From Pseudomonas sp. dw_358 (lineage in GTDB: Bacteria > Pseudomonadota > Gammaproteobacteria > Pseudomonadales > Pseudomonadaceae): a DNA stretch of 64,000 nucleotides. The translations under genes and the position numbers were made by a program. This document shows positions 29,691 to 40,359 of this stretch, in pieces. The stretch lies in contig NZ_JAAVUX010000003.1 of assembly GCF_018449655.1 (NCBI RefSeq), positions 1 to 64,000 on the forward strand, written 5' to 3'. Numbering within the stretch: the first letter of the stretch is position 1; each line of letters starts with the position of its first letter. The notes below the pieces were generated by a model that worked only from the letters and a program-made list of their open reading frames with translations, was not told where the DNA came from and ran no database searches.

Positions 29691-30119
29691 TCAGCCAATG
29701 GCTTGCCCGTATCCATCGACGAACTCCACCGGCATGCGCTTGGGCCGGCCGGTGGATAACTCGATGCAGACAAACGTGGTTTGCGCACGCAGCAGCGTGG
29801 TGCCGTCGGCCGGACGAATCAGCTGGAACTGCCGGGTCATCTTCAGGCGCTGGTCCCAGTCGACAATCCAGGTGCCCAGTTGCAGCTCATCCGCCTCGTA
29901 GGCGGCCGCCAGGTAGTCGATTTCGTGACGGACCACCGCCATGGCACGATCCAGCCGACGGTATTCCACCAGGTCCAGCCCCAGGCGCTGCGAGTGGCGC
30001 CAGGCGCAGCGCTCCAGCCAGGAAACGTAGACAGCGTTGTTGGCATGACCCAGGCCATCAATGTCGTCGGGGCCGACCTGCAGGTCGATGATGAAGGGTG
30101 TTGTGCGGTCCCAGTTCAT
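29691..30119 (-). CDS. Hotdog-fold acyl-CoA thioesterase
   Basis: The 142-residue protein belongs to the 4-hydroxybenzoyl-CoA thioesterase/YbgC-like family. Its motif DDIDGLGHANNAVYVSWLE contains the aspartate and HxNN typical of the active site. It probably hydrolyses an acyl-CoA, but the substrate is not visible. It precedes dusC by 39 bp in the same direction. Confidence 0.85.
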   Translation of the reverse strand: MNWDRTTPFIIDLQVGPDDIDGLGHANNAVYVSWLERCAWRHSQRLGLDLVEYRRLDRAMAVVRHEIDYLAAAYEADELQLGTWIVDWDQRLKMTRQFQLIRPADGTTLLRAQTTFVCIELSTGRPKRMPVEFVDGYGQAIG

Positions 30120-30171
30120 GGCAGCTCGCTCCTTGTGTCAACGAAAGACGGCGGCCAGTTTACAGGAGCCA

Positions 30172-30211
30172 GAAAAAACAAAAGGCTCATTCAACTAAGC
30201 GAATGAGCCTT
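30172..30211 (-). terminator. Rho-independent terminator of the Ala/Glu tRNA operon
   Basis: On the minus strand, AGGCTCATTC pairs perfectly with GAATGAGCCT around an 8-base loop and is followed by a T-rich run. It lies 25 bp past the 3' end of the last tRNA-Glu gene. Confidence 0.92.
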
Positions 30212-30235
30212 GAAATCCCGCAGAGCGGGTAAAAG

Positions 30236-30311
30236 TGGCGTCCCCTAGGGGACTCGAACCCCTGTTACCGCCGTGAAAGGGCGGTGTCCTAGGCCACTAG
30301 ACGAAGGGGAC
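30236..30311 (-). tRNA. tRNA-Glu (anticodon TTC), distal copy
   Basis: This 76-nt cloverleaf with encoded CCA starts GTCCCCTTCGTCTAG and has anticodon loop CTTTCAC. It appears identical to the copy at 30485-30560. Confidence 0.97.
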
Positions 30312-30355
30312 GCATAACCTTCGAGCCGGCCCGCCTGAAGCGAACCGTGGCAAAT

Positions 30356-30431
<76 letters not shown>

Positions 30432-30484
30432 GAATTTATCGCCCTGCGGCGGAACAGAGACTTCACTCTCTGTTTCTGTACGAC

Positions 30485-30560
30485 TGGCGTCCCCTAGGGG
30501 ACTCGAACCCCTGTTACCGCCGTGAAAGGGCGGTGTCCTAGGCCACTAGACGAAGGGGAC
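30485..30560 (-). tRNA. tRNA-Glu (anticodon TTC), proximal copy
   Basis: This 76-nt tRNA-Glu with encoded CCA appears identical to 30236-30311. The operon order is Ala, Glu, Ala, Glu, suggesting duplication of an Ala-Glu pair; the spacers between the genes differ. Confidence 0.97.
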
Positions 30561-30630
30561 ATACCTTCTACCATTGATCAGTCTGGATCTGATCTGGCTG
30601 AAGTCAAACCACGACTTCAAGCCTGGAAAT

Positions 30631-30706
<76 letters not shown>

Positions 30707-30736
30707 AAACAGTGTGTTGCTGTGTGGACGGGGCGC

Positions 30737-30765
30737 ATATTAAGACTGCCTCCCCGCCCTGTCAA
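30737..30765 (-). promoter_or_regulatory. Strong sigma-70 promoter of the Ala/Glu tRNA operon
   Basis: TTGACA and TAATAT are separated by 17 bp, with an A/T-rich stretch upstream and a GC-rich discriminator (GCGCCCCG) downstream. All of these are features of stable-RNA promoters under growth-rate control. No terminator is visible between gltX and this promoter, so gltX read-through is possible. Confidence 0.9.
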
Positions 30766-30824
30766 ACTTATTTTCTATTTTTTTTAATTTTTTTCGTCGC
30801 TAGAACAGCAGCTTAGCGGCGGCC

Positions 30825-32303
30825 TCAAATTTGCTGGAGCAACTTTTCCCACTCCTTGTTCTCTTTCTTCGACACCCCACCCAGCAGATCCAGGGCCTGG
30901 CGCAAGCGGAACCGGGTCAGGTCCGGCCCGAGGATTTCCATGGCGTCGAGCACCGACACCGAGCTGGCGTGACCGGTAATGGCGGCGAACATCAGCGGCA
31001 TGGCGTCACGCAGCTTGAGGCTCAGGGACTCGACCACGACCTGGATGCAGCCGGTGATGTTGTCCTTCTCCCAGCTGCGCAGGGCTTCGAGCTTCCACAG
31101 AATCAGCTGCATCACCTGACGAACCTGATCGGCGGAGAGCTTCTTGTGTTCGAACAACGCCACGTCCGGCTGTACGCCACCCGCGAAGAAAAAGCCGCCC
31201 AGCGGTGCGATCTGACTGAAGGTTTCGACCCGGCCCTGCACGTGCGGTGCAATCTTCATCAGGTACTCGGGATTGAATGCCCACTTCTGTACCCGGGTCG
31301 CGAACTCCTCGACCGGCAACTCACGCAGCCATTGGCCGTTGAGCCAGGACAGCTTCTCGATATCGAAGATCGGGCCGCCCAGGGAAATGCGCGACAAATC
31401 GAAGTGCTCGACCATTTCTGCCAGGGAGAACTTCTCGCGCTCGTCCGGCATCGACCAGCCCATGCGGCCCAGGTAGTTGAGCATTGCCTCGGGCATGAAA
31501 CCCATGCGCTCGTAGAAGGTCACCGAAGTGGGGTTCTTGCGCTTGGACAGTTTGCTCTTGTCGGGGTTGCGCAGCAGCGGCATGTAGCACAGCTTGGGCA
31601 GCTCCCAGCCGAAGTACTCGTAGAGCTTCATCAGTTTGGGCGCCGACGGCAGCCATTCCTCGCCACGCAGCACGTGAGTGATGCCCATGAGGTGGTCGTC
31701 CACCACGTTGGCCAGGAAGTAGGTGGGCAGGCCGTCGGTCTTCATGAGTACTTGCATGTCCATGCGGTCCCAAGGGATCTCGACGTCGCCGCGCAGCAGG
31801 TCCGGCACCACGCAGATGCCGTCGGCCGGGACCTTCATGCGGATCACATGGGGCTCACCGGCCGCGAGTCGACGCTGCACCTCCTCAGGCGACAGCAGCA
31901 GCGCGCGGCCGTCATAACGCGGCGTCTCGCCACGGGCGGTCTGCTCGGCGCGCATCTGGTCCAGCTCTTCAGCGGTGCAGAAGCATGGGAAGGCGTGGCC
32001 GAGGTCAACCAGTTGCTGGGCGTATTTGCGATAAATCTCGCCCCGCTCGCTCTGCCGATACGGACCATGGGGGCCGCCAACGTCCGGGCCTTCGCTCCAC
32101 TCGATACCCAGCCAGCGCAGGGCGTCGAAAATCTGTTGCTCAGACTCGCGGGTCGAGCGCAGTTGATCGGTGTCCTCGATGCGCAGAATGAACTCGCCGC
32201 CATGCTGTTTGGCGAAGCAGTAGTTGAACAGGGCGATGTACGCCGTGCCGACATGAGGGTCACCCGTGGGCGATGGCGCGATGCGAGTACGAACGGTGGT
32301 CAT
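30825..32303 (-). CDS. gltX: Glutamyl-tRNA synthetase GltX
   Basis: This 492-residue class I synthetase charges tRNA-Glu. The HIGH-type motif is HVGTA in [19 protein letters not shown]. The KMSKS-type motif is SKLSKRKN. The gene lies directly upstream of an operon carrying two tRNA-Glu genes, so the enzyme and its substrate are neighbours. It follows uvrB by 87 bp. Confidence 0.97.
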   Translation of the reverse strand: MTTVRTRIAPSPTGDPHVGTAYIALFNYCFAKQHGGEFILRIEDTDQLRSTRESEQQIFDALRWLGIEWSEGPDVGGPHGPYRQSERGEIYRKYAQQLVDLGHAFPCFCTAEELDQMRAEQTARGETPRYDGRALLLSPEEVQRRLAAGEPHVIRMKVPADGICVVPDLLRGDVEIPWDRMDMQVLMKTDGLPTYFLANVVDDHLMGITHVLRGEEWLPSAPKLMKLYEYFGWELPKLCYMPLLRNPDKSKLSKRKNPTSVTFYERMGFMPEAMLNYLGRMGWSMPDEREKFSLAEMVEHFDLSRISLGGPIFDIEKLSWLNGQWLRELPVEEFATRVQKWAFNPEYLMKIAPHVQGRVETFSQIAPLGGFFFAGGVQPDVALFEHKKLSADQVRQVMQLILWKLEALRSWEKDNITGCIQVVVESLSLKLRDAMPLMFAAITGHASSVSVLDAMEILGPDLTRFRLRQALDLLGGVSKKENKEWEKLLQQI

Positions 32304-32390
32304 TGCTGGGTCTCGAGCTGGTGTAAAGGCAAACGGCGATGGTAACAGGGGCGGTGCTCGGACAGAAACTGCGCATTGACTGCGTGACCA

Positions 32391-34406
<2,016 letters not shown>

Positions 34407-34450
34407 GGTGTAACCTCATGGGCGCCGGCAGACCGACGCAGGTGCAAATA

Positions 34451-34492
34451 CTGTATCGATATACATATAAGGGGTCGATGGCCATGTTTCAA
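34451..34492 (-). promoter_or_regulatory. uvrB promoter overlapping a LexA-like box
   Basis: On the minus strand, TTGAAA (34487-34492) and TATATG (34464-34469) are 17 bp apart. The -10 overlaps ATGTATATCGATACAG (34451-34466), which differs from CTGT-N8-ACAG at one outer base. This arrangement would let LexA block RNA polymerase. Confidence 0.6.
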
Positions 34493-34610
34493 GACATGTC
34501 CGGCGAATCCCGAAAATTGCGACTACGCTGTTTCGAGTAAAAAAACCGGTGAAACCAGGTGCAACCTGTCGCCGTTTACCGGGACTGTCTTTATACTGAC
34601 TCCCCGTTTG

Positions 34611-34644
34611 TGCACCGCTCAGTGCATTGGAATGGAGCGGTGTA
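34611..34644 (+). promoter_or_regulatory. Hairpin in the leader of the aromatic aminotransferase
   Basis: TGCACCGCTC (34611-34620) pairs with GAGCGGTGTA (34635-34644), nine of ten positions as Watson-Crick pairs, around a 14-base loop. It lies between a TATACT -10-like element (34592-34597) and the start codon at 34680. It could act at the DNA or RNA level. Confidence 0.4.
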
Positions 34645-34679
34645 CCCCATGCACACCTTCATTCAGAGCTACGGTGAAA

Positions 34680-35876
34680 ATGAGCCTGTTCTCCGCTGTC
34701 CAATTGGCACCCCGCGATCCGATCCTGGGCCTCAACGAAGCATTCAACACTGACACCCGGACCACCAAGGTCAATCTGGGCGTGGGCGTGTATTGCAACG
34801 AAGAGGGGCGAATCCCCCTGTTGCGTGCTGTCGTCGAAGCCGAGACCCAACGCGTGGCCCAGCATGCCGCCCGTGGCTACCTGCCTATCGACGGCATTGT
34901 CGCCTACGATCAGGCCGTGCAAAAACTGTTGTTCGGCGCCGACTCGCCGCTGCTGGCCAACGGCCAGGTCATCACTGCGCAGGCCGTCGGTGGTACGGGC
35001 GCACTGAAGATCGGCGCCGACTTCCTCAAGCAGCTCAACCCTGACGCGGTTGTCGCCATCAGCGACCCGAGCTGGGAAAACCACCGCGCCCTGTTCGAAA
35101 CCGCTGGTTTCGAGGTGCGCAACTACCGCTACTATGATGCGACCAGCCACGACGTTAACCGTTCCGGCATGCTCGAAGACCTCGACGCCCTCCCCGCCGG
35201 TTCCATCGTCGTGCTGCACGCCTGCTGCCACAATCCTACCGGCGTCGACCTGACCCCGGCTGACTGGGTCAATGTGCTGGAAACCGTCAAGGCCAAAGGC
35301 CTGGTGCCTTTTCTCGACATGGCGTACCAGGGCTTCGGCGACGGCATCCACGAAGACGCAGCTGCGGTCCGGCTGTTCGCCGAATCCGGCATGAGTTTCT
35401 TCGTCTCCAGCTCGTTCTCCAAGTCCTTCTCGCTGTACGGCGAACGGGTCGGCGCGCTGTCCATCGTCACCCAGTCCCGCGAAGAAGCCACCCGCGTGCT
35501 GTCCCAGGTCAAGCGCACCATTCGCACCAACTACTCCAACCCGCCGACCCACGGCGCGATGATCGTGGCCACCGTGCTGGACAACCCGACCCTGCGCGCC
35601 CAATGGGAAACGGAACTGGGCGAGATGCGCGAACGCATTCGCGGCATGCGCGAGCAGATGGTCAAGGGCCTGGCCGCACAGGCACCGGAGCACGATTTCA
35701 GCTTTGTTGCCCGTCAGCGCGGAATGTTTTCCTACTCGGGGCTCAACGTCGTGCAGGTAGGTCGTCTGCGCAACGAGTTCGGAATCTATGCCTTGGACAC
35801 CGGGCGGATCTGCGTCGCGGCGTTGAACCAGCGCAACATCGATGCAGTGATCAAGGCGATCGTGGCGGTGCTCTGA
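34680..35876 (+). CDS. Aromatic amino acid aminotransferase (class I)
   Basis: This 398-residue PLP enzyme belongs to the AspC/TyrB/PhhC group, interconverting aromatic amino acids or aspartate with their 2-oxo acids. Typical motifs are TKVNLGVGVYCNEEGRIPLL, the HACCHNPTGVD substrate region, and the PLP lysine in SSSFSKSFSLYGERVGAL. The C-terminal arginine is in the DTGRICVAALN motif. The start at 34680 (MSLFSAVQLAPRDPILGLNEAF) is the family start; the much longer upstream frame runs antisense to uvrB. It is divergent from uvrB. TyrB and AspC-like roles cannot be separated by sequence reading alone. Confidence 0.92.
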   Translation: MSLFSAVQLAPRDPILGLNEAFNTDTRTTKVNLGVGVYCNEEGRIPLLRAVVEAETQRVAQHAARGYLPIDGIVAYDQAVQKLLFGADSPLLANGQVITAQAVGGTGALKIGADFLKQLNPDAVVAISDPSWENHRALFETAGFEVRNYRYYDATSHDVNRSGMLEDLDALPAGSIVVLHACCHNPTGVDLTPADWVNVLETVKAKGLVPFLDMAYQGFGDGIHEDAAAVRLFAESGMSFFVSSSFSKSFSLYGERVGALSIVTQSREEATRVLSQVKRTIRTNYSNPPTHGAMIVATVLDNPTLRAQWETELGEMRERIRGMREQMVKGLAAQAPEHDFSFVARQRGMFSYSGLNVVQVGRLRNEFGIYALDTGRICVAALNQRNIDAVIKAIVAVL

Positions 35877-35903
35877 ACAAGCTGCATAATGGTTTCTGAC
35901 GGC

Positions 35904-35931
35904 TTGACTAATCGTTAGTTATCAGTAACAT
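35904..35931 (+). promoter_or_regulatory. Promoter of tRNA-Asn
   Basis: TTGACT and TAACAT are separated by 16 bp, ending 11 bp before the mature tRNA 5' end. Confidence 0.7.
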
Positions 35932-35942
35932 ACGCAGCAGAT

Positions 35943-36018
35943 TCCGCGATAGCTCAGTCGGTAGAGCAAATGACTGTTAATCATTGGGTCCCAGGTTCGA
36001 GTCCTGGTCGCGGAGCCA
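35943..36018 (+). tRNA. tRNA-Asn (anticodon GTT)
   Basis: This 76-nt cloverleaf with encoded CCA starts TCCGCGATAGCTCAG, has the anticodon loop CTGTTAA and T loop GTTCGAGTC. It is a single-gene unit with its own promoter and terminator. Confidence 0.97.
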
Positions 36019-36023
36019 TATTG

Positions 36024-36049
36024 AAAACCCCTCACTAGAGGGGTTTTTC
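36024..36049 (+). terminator. Terminator of tRNA-Asn
   Basis: AACCCCTC pairs with GAGGGGTT around ACTA and is followed by a T run, starting six bases after the CCA end. Confidence 0.92.
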
Positions 36050-36074
36050 GTTTCTGGGGCATGCACGTCGGCGA

Positions 36075-36632
36075 TCAGCCTCCGACCGGCCCGATCGGAA
36101 AACACCGGCCACAACTGAACACCCCGATCCACGCCCTCCCCTCGATCTCCAGTTCCACCCCCAACTCCACCAACTGATAAAACACATTGCGATGCACCAA
36201 CGCCTCCAGATTCCCGCGCACCCGAACGTACGGCGCAGGCTCCTGGGTGACCGGGTCGATTTCGATGCGCAGTGGGTGTTCATCGCCGACTTCGACGACG
36301 TCATCGGTCAATGTGGTCATGCGCAGGACCTGCTGGTCGCCCTGTCCTGCGACCTCCATGGTTACCGCCAGAAACGGAGCGTCGTCGACGCTGATGCCGA
36401 CTTTTTCCACCGGAGTGACCAGGAAATAATCGTCGCCATCACGGCGGATGATGGTGGAAAAGAGTTTGACCATCGCCTTGCGGCCGATGGGCGTGCCCAG
36501 GTAGTACCAGGTGCCATCCCGGGCAATGCGCATGTCGATGTTGCCGCAAAAGTCCGGGTTCCACTGGTGCACGGGCGGCAGGCCTTTGGAGGCGGGGATC
36601 TGGCCCAGCAGATCGTTTACCTTGCCGCTCAT
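36075..36632 (-). CDS. DUF1285 family protein, function unknown
   Basis: This 185-residue soluble protein has no signal peptide or membrane segment. Recognisable family segments are HQWNPDFCGNIDMRIARDGTWYYLGTPIGR, MVKLFSTIIRRDGDDYFLVTPVEKV and YVRVRGNLEALVHRNVFYQLVE. These match the conserved DUF1285 family, for which structures exist but no established function. The ATG at 36632 begins ten bases after the stop of the lipoprotein gene, so the two are probably one transcript. Confidence 0.85.
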   Translation of the reverse strand: MSGKVNDLLGQIPASKGLPPVHQWNPDFCGNIDMRIARDGTWYYLGTPIGRKAMVKLFSTIIRRDGDDYFLVTPVEKVGISVDDAPFLAVTMEVAGQGDQQVLRMTTLTDDVVEVGDEHPLRIEIDPVTQEPAPYVRVRGNLEALVHRNVFYQLVELGVELEIEGRAWIGVFSCGRCFPIGPVGG

Positions 36633-36642
36633 GCGTGCTCCC

Positions 36643-37263
36643 TTATTGGAAATCCGGCCGATCGGACGAGCCGAGAAGCTGGCGAGCATATTGCCTGAGG
36701 GGGGGTTCGAGCAAATCGGCAGGTTTGTGGTCGTGCATCGTCAAGAGACCGCCGCGCATGCGGATGGTGGCGGTGTCGATGAGATAACGGGTGCTGGTTT
36801 CGATCAGCATGACCTGAATGACGCCGCTGTCGACGCCCAACCGGTCAATGTGTTCCTGGTCAGACCATTCGTCCGTATTGCCGATGCGGTCATCGGCGCG
36901 AGCGAAGCGGCAGTACAGTAAATAATGTGCGCCCTGGGAGCGCGCCTCGCCCAACGCCTGCTCCAGCCCCAATGGACCTCTGGCCCGGCGGACCATGGGG
37001 AAATATTCGACGAAGCTGTTGAACGCCTCTTCGGCCACGACATTGGGCCGCGGATAGGCGTTGCCCGGCGGACCGAAGGCGCCCTGACCGATGTAGATGT
37101 AGGAATCCGGCTGCAGACGGAAGTTGGTCGAGCGCTGGGTATTGGCATGATCAAGGATGCCGGCGTCGCTCATTTCATCATGCACGACAGAGCCCATGTC
37201 GCTGACACTCATGCAACCGCCCAGCGATAACAGCGCCAGCCACAAAACCAGGTTACGCATCAT
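36643..37263 (-). CDS. DUF4823 family lipoprotein, function unknown
   Basis: This 206-residue protein has a lipoprotein signal peptide: MMRNLVLWLALLSLGGC, with lipobox LGGC and lipidated Cys at residue 17. The serine after the cysteine region does not indicate inner-membrane retention, so outer-membrane sorting is likely. The mature part (QPDSYIYIGQ, GAHYLLYCRFARADDR, TIRMRGGLLTMHD) matches a family common in Pseudomonas. No enzyme motif is visible. It precedes the DUF1285 gene by 10 bp. Confidence 0.82.
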   Translation of the reverse strand: MMRNLVLWLALLSLGGCMSVSDMGSVVHDEMSDAGILDHANTQRSTNFRLQPDSYIYIGQGAFGPPGNAYPRPNVVAEEAFNSFVEYFPMVRRARGPLGLEQALGEARSQGAHYLLYCRFARADDRIGNTDEWSDQEHIDRLGVDSGVIQVMLIETSTRYLIDTATIRMRGGLLTMHDHKPADLLEPPLRQYARQLLGSSDRPDFQ

Positions 37264-37333
37264 TCCTCCAGGGGCCGGTGACGGAAAACCGGCGAATATC
37301 GAGGCAATGCAGGTTCTGCGCCAGAGCGGGGAT

Positions 37334-38302
37334 TCAGCCGCCGATGACTTTCATCACCGTGGCGCCACCCGAAAAAGCCACTTCCTGTTTGTCCGCCAGC
37401 GCTCGCACCAGCAAGCGCTGCAAAGCCGGCAACGCTTGATGACGCGGCTGATCGAACAACTCGCCGACCCGATGACGGTTGCTGGAGGACAGGCAGCCGT
37501 GTAACCAGCCGGTGGAAGAGAGCCGCAGGCGCGAACAGGTCCGGCAGAAAGGCACGCTTTCATTGGCGATGACGCCGAAGTAGCCCTGGCGCGGAATTTC
37601 ATAACGCAGCGCGGTGGCATCCACAGGTGCCTCGGCCTGCTGATACGCATAGCGCTCGCCGATCACCGCCAATAATTGCTCCAGACTGATGAACTGCTGA
37701 CTGAAGGTCTGGCCGTCACGTGCCAGATGCCCCATGCGCATCAATTCGATGAAGCGCAGTTCATAGCCTCGCATCAGGCAGTAATCCAGTAGTGGCAGGA
37801 CCTGGTCGAGATTCTGCCCACGCAACGGCACCATATTCACTTTGATGCGCAGGCCGGCAGCGGCGGCCTGCTCGATGCCATCGAGCACCGTGGCCAGGTC
37901 GCCGCCCCGGGCAATGCCACGAAAGGCGTCGGGGTCCAGAGTGTCGAGGGACACGTTGATACGCTGGATGCCGGCCGCCACCAGCACCGGCAGTTTACGC
38001 GCCAGCAACTGGCCGTTGGTGGTCAGGCTGATGTCTTGCAGGTTCAGCGGCTTGACCGCGTCAAGCAAGGCTTCGAGCTTGGGGCTGACCAACGGCTCGC
38101 CGCCGGTGATGCGCAACCGCTCGATGCCGGCGGCCTCCACCAGGTAAGCCACGCCACGGGCCATGGCTTCGGCCGAGAGCTCATCCTGGGCCGCGACCAG
38201 GCGTTTGCCGTCGGGCACGCAGTAGGTACAGGCGTAGTTGCAGGCGGACGTCAGGCTTACGCGCAGGTTGCGAAAGCGCCGGCCTTGGCGGTCGACGATC
38301 AT
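37334..38302 (-). CDS. moaA: GTP 3',8-cyclase MoaA (molybdenum cofactor synthesis)
   Basis: This 322-residue radical SAM enzyme converts GTP to 3',8-cyclo-7,8-dihydro-GTP with MoaC downstream. The N-terminal cluster motif is CNYACTYC at about residues 21-28. The C-terminal second cluster motif is CRTCSRLRLSSTGWLHGC, and the C-terminus ends IGG, with the double glycine needed for catalysis. No other moa genes are nearby, so it is a stand-alone copy, possibly one of two moaA paralogues. Confidence 0.94.
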   Translation of the reverse strand: MIVDRQGRRFRNLRVSLTSACNYACTYCVPDGKRLVAAQDELSAEAMARGVAYLVEAAGIERLRITGGEPLVSPKLEALLDAVKPLNLQDISLTTNGQLLARKLPVLVAAGIQRINVSLDTLDPDAFRGIARGGDLATVLDGIEQAAAAGLRIKVNMVPLRGQNLDQVLPLLDYCLMRGYELRFIELMRMGHLARDGQTFSQQFISLEQLLAVIGERYAYQQAEAPVDATALRYEIPRQGYFGVIANESVPFCRTCSRLRLSSTGWLHGCLSSSNRHRVGELFDQPRHQALPALQRLLVRALADKQEVAFSGGATVMKVIGG

Positions 38303-38377
38303 GATGGCTCCAGCTGAGTGAGGTCGGGCGGGAGTAAGTTGACTAAAAAGTCAGGAATTTGCAAGGGCCTTTGGGCT

Positions 38378-38416
38378 ACCCGCTGGAGCATGCCGGCCGG
38401 ACATGCTCCAGCGGGT
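38378..38416. repeat. Perfect 15-bp inverted repeat after the TetR gene
   Basis: ACCCGCTGGAGCATG (38378-38392) and its exact reverse complement (38402-38416) flank a 9-base GC-rich loop, eight bases beyond the TetR stop. There is no T tract on the downstream side of either strand, so it is not a classical terminator. It may stabilise mRNA 3' ends or be a REP-like relic. Confidence 0.6.
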
Positions 38417-38423
38417 GAAAAAA

Positions 38424-39059
38424 TCAGGCGGCCGGATCAGGCTCTCGCTTGCGCTTGTTGCCCATGCGCACGCCAATGTCCATCAGGAACTGGAAGAAGC
38501 CTTCCTGATCTTCCAGGACATTGCTCCAGAATGGCGAGTGGTACAGCGCCACCGCGCCATGCACCAACGCCCAGGACGCGCAGTAGTGGAAATAAGGCGG
38601 CACGTCTTCCAGCTTGCCCTCTTCGATCCGCCCCTTGATCAAGGAGGTCAGGCGCTCGAAATTCGAGGCGCGGATCTTGTGCAGCTCTTCGACCATCTCC
38701 GGCACCTGCTGACCCTTGACCACTTTCTCTTCAAGACGGTCGAACAGCCGATAGCGCTGGGGATCACGCATGCGGAACTCGAAATAGGCCCGGGACAGGG
38801 CTTCCTTGTCACGGTCGATGTCGGCAGAGTGAAGCAGTTCGTTCAAATCGCGCTCATAGTCGAGCATCAGGCGCAGGTAGATCTCGGCCTTGGACTTGAA
38901 GTGCTTGTAGATGGTGCCTTTGCCGATACCGACCGCATCGGCGATCATTTCGACCGTGACACTGTCTTCGCCCTGCTCCAGAAACAGCTTGAGTGCAGTG
39001 TCGAGAATTTCTTGTTCTCGGCGACGAAACTCACGGACCTTACGAGGTTCTTTGTGCAT
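38424..39059 (-). CDS. TetR family transcriptional regulator
   Basis: The 211-residue protein has an N-terminal TetR DNA-binding domain (REQEILDTALKLFLEQGEDSVTVEMIADAVGIGKGTIYKHFKSKAEIYLRLM) and a C-terminal ligand domain without recognisable specificity. I prefer the ATG at 39059; the longer frame uses a TTG at 39080. It is divergent from a class V aminotransferase gene 76 bp away. As I recall, P. aeruginosa has a TetR gene at the same place near tatD. Target genes are not evident. Confidence 0.9.
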   Translation of the reverse strand: MHKEPRKVREFRRREQEILDTALKLFLEQGEDSVTVEMIADAVGIGKGTIYKHFKSKAEIYLRLMLDYERDLNELLHSADIDRDKEALSRAYFEFRMRDPQRYRLFDRLEEKVVKGQQVPEMVEELHKIRASNFERLTSLIKGRIEEGKLEDVPPYFHYCASWALVHGAVALYHSPFWSNVLEDQEGFFQFLMDIGVRMGNKRKREPDPAA

Positions 39060-39068
39060 ATGAATGAA

Positions 39069-39132
39069 TGACTGGGTCAAAATCGAAGCCCGGTATTATG
39101 CCTAACTTGCGACAAAATGCACGGATCATCCG
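39069..39132. promoter_or_regulatory. Divergent TetR/aminotransferase control region with two small palindromes
   Basis: TGACTGGGTCA (39069-39079) and CGGATCATCCG (39122-39132) are near-perfect and perfect dyads. They flank a TATTAT -10-like element (39093-39098). Either could be the TetR operator. Confidence 0.35.
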
Positions 39133-39135
39133 ACC

Positions 39136-40269
39136 ATGACACTGTTTCTAGATGAATTTCCCCAAACCCCGGGACTCTGCTATCTGAACCACGCGGCCGT
39201 GGCGCCCTGGCCCAAGCGGGCCGCCGAAGCGGTGCGCCGCTTCGCTGATGAGAACGTCAGCCGAGGCGCTCGGGACTACCCGCAGTGGATGCTGGTGGAA
39301 CAACGACTGCGCGAACGCCTGACGCGCCTGCTGAATGCACCTTCGACCGACGACATCGCCTTGGTCAAAAATACATCGGAAGCGCTTTCATTCGTCGCAT
39401 CGGGACTGACCTGGCAGGCGGGCGACGACATCGTCATCAGCGACGAAGAATTTCCTTCCAATCGCATCGTCTGGGAGGCACTGGCCAGCCAAGGTGTGAC
39501 CTTGACCAAGGTCAGCCTGCTGGGCGATGACCCGGAAGCCGCATTACTGGCGGCCTGCACGCCCCGTACGCGGTTGATGTCGGTCAGCGCCGTGCAATTT
39601 GCCAGCGGCCTGCGCCTGGATCTGGCTCGGCTGGGCCAAGGCTGTCGGGAGCGCGCGGTGCTGTTCTGCATCGACGCCATCCAGCAGCTGGGGGCGCTGC
39701 CCTTCGATGTACAGGCCTATGATTGCGATTTTGCCATGGCCGACGGCCATAAATGGCTGCTGGGTCCGGAAGGTCTCGGGGTGTTCTACTGCCGGGCCGA
39801 CCTGCGACCCCAACTCAAGCTGACAGAGTACGGCTGGCACATGGTCGAACGGGTGGGCGATTACAGCCGCGAGGAGTGGCAACCGGCCGTCAGCGCTCGC
39901 CGCTTCGAATGCGGCAGCCCCAACGTGCTCGGCTGCATGGCTCTTGAGGCCAGCCTGTCGTTACTGGAGGAAGTGGGCATGGAGAAAGTGGGTCGCCTCA
40001 TCGACGAACGGGTACAGTGGCTGCGCGATGGGCTGATGCAAATCCCTGGCGTGCGTCTGCAAAGTCCGGCCCAATCGGAGCGTCGAGCGGGCATTGTGTC
40101 GTTCACGATCAGCGGCAAAGACAATGGCGACGTGTGGCAAGCGCTGATGCGACGACAGGTCGTGTGCATCCCCCGTGGCCCGGGTGTGCGCTTTTCGCCG
40201 CACTTCTATACACCACGTCAGGTGATCGACGAAACTTTGCGCGTCGTCGCCGAGGTGGCGCAGCAATGA
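39136..40269 (+). CDS. Class V aminotransferase (cysteine desulfurase-like fold)
   Basis: This 377-residue PLP enzyme carries the Schiff-base lysine in MADGHKWLLGPEGLG. The fold features LNHAAVAPWPKRA at the N-terminus and FCIDAIQQLGALPFDV before the lysine are also present. The cysteine loop of classical NifS/IscS desulfurases is not obvious, so the reaction is unknown. It is divergent from a TetR gene and is followed after about 90 bp by the RgsA small RNA on the same strand. No strong ribosome binding site precedes the ATG. Confidence 0.85.
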   Translation: MTLFLDEFPQTPGLCYLNHAAVAPWPKRAAEAVRRFADENVSRGARDYPQWMLVEQRLRERLTRLLNAPSTDDIALVKNTSEALSFVASGLTWQAGDDIVISDEEFPSNRIVWEALASQGVTLTKVSLLGDDPEAALLAACTPRTRLMSVSAVQFASGLRLDLARLGQGCRERAVLFCIDAIQQLGALPFDVQAYDCDFAMADGHKWLLGPEGLGVFYCRADLRPQLKLTEYGWHMVERVGDYSREEWQPAVSARRFECGSPNVLGCMALEASLSLLEEVGMEKVGRLIDERVQWLRDGLMQIPGVRLQSPAQSERRAGIVSFTISGKDNGDVWQALMRRQVVCIPRGPGVRFSPHFYTPRQVIDETLRVVAEVAQQ

Positions 40270-40346
40270 GTACTCAGCAGCCTGCCACGTATTCCAAATT
40301 TGTTTAAAAAACACCCAATACTGGCTGGAATAGTCCGCGCACTGAT

Positions 40347-40353
40347 CAATACT
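40347..40353 (+). promoter_or_regulatory. Sigma-S type -10 element of rgsA
   Basis: CAATACT differs from the extended RpoS -10 consensus CTATACT at one position. No clear -35 is visible, as is common for RpoS promoters. It places the RNA start near 40360. Known RgsA is RpoS-dependent. Confidence 0.55.
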
Positions 40354-40359
40354 TGAGCA

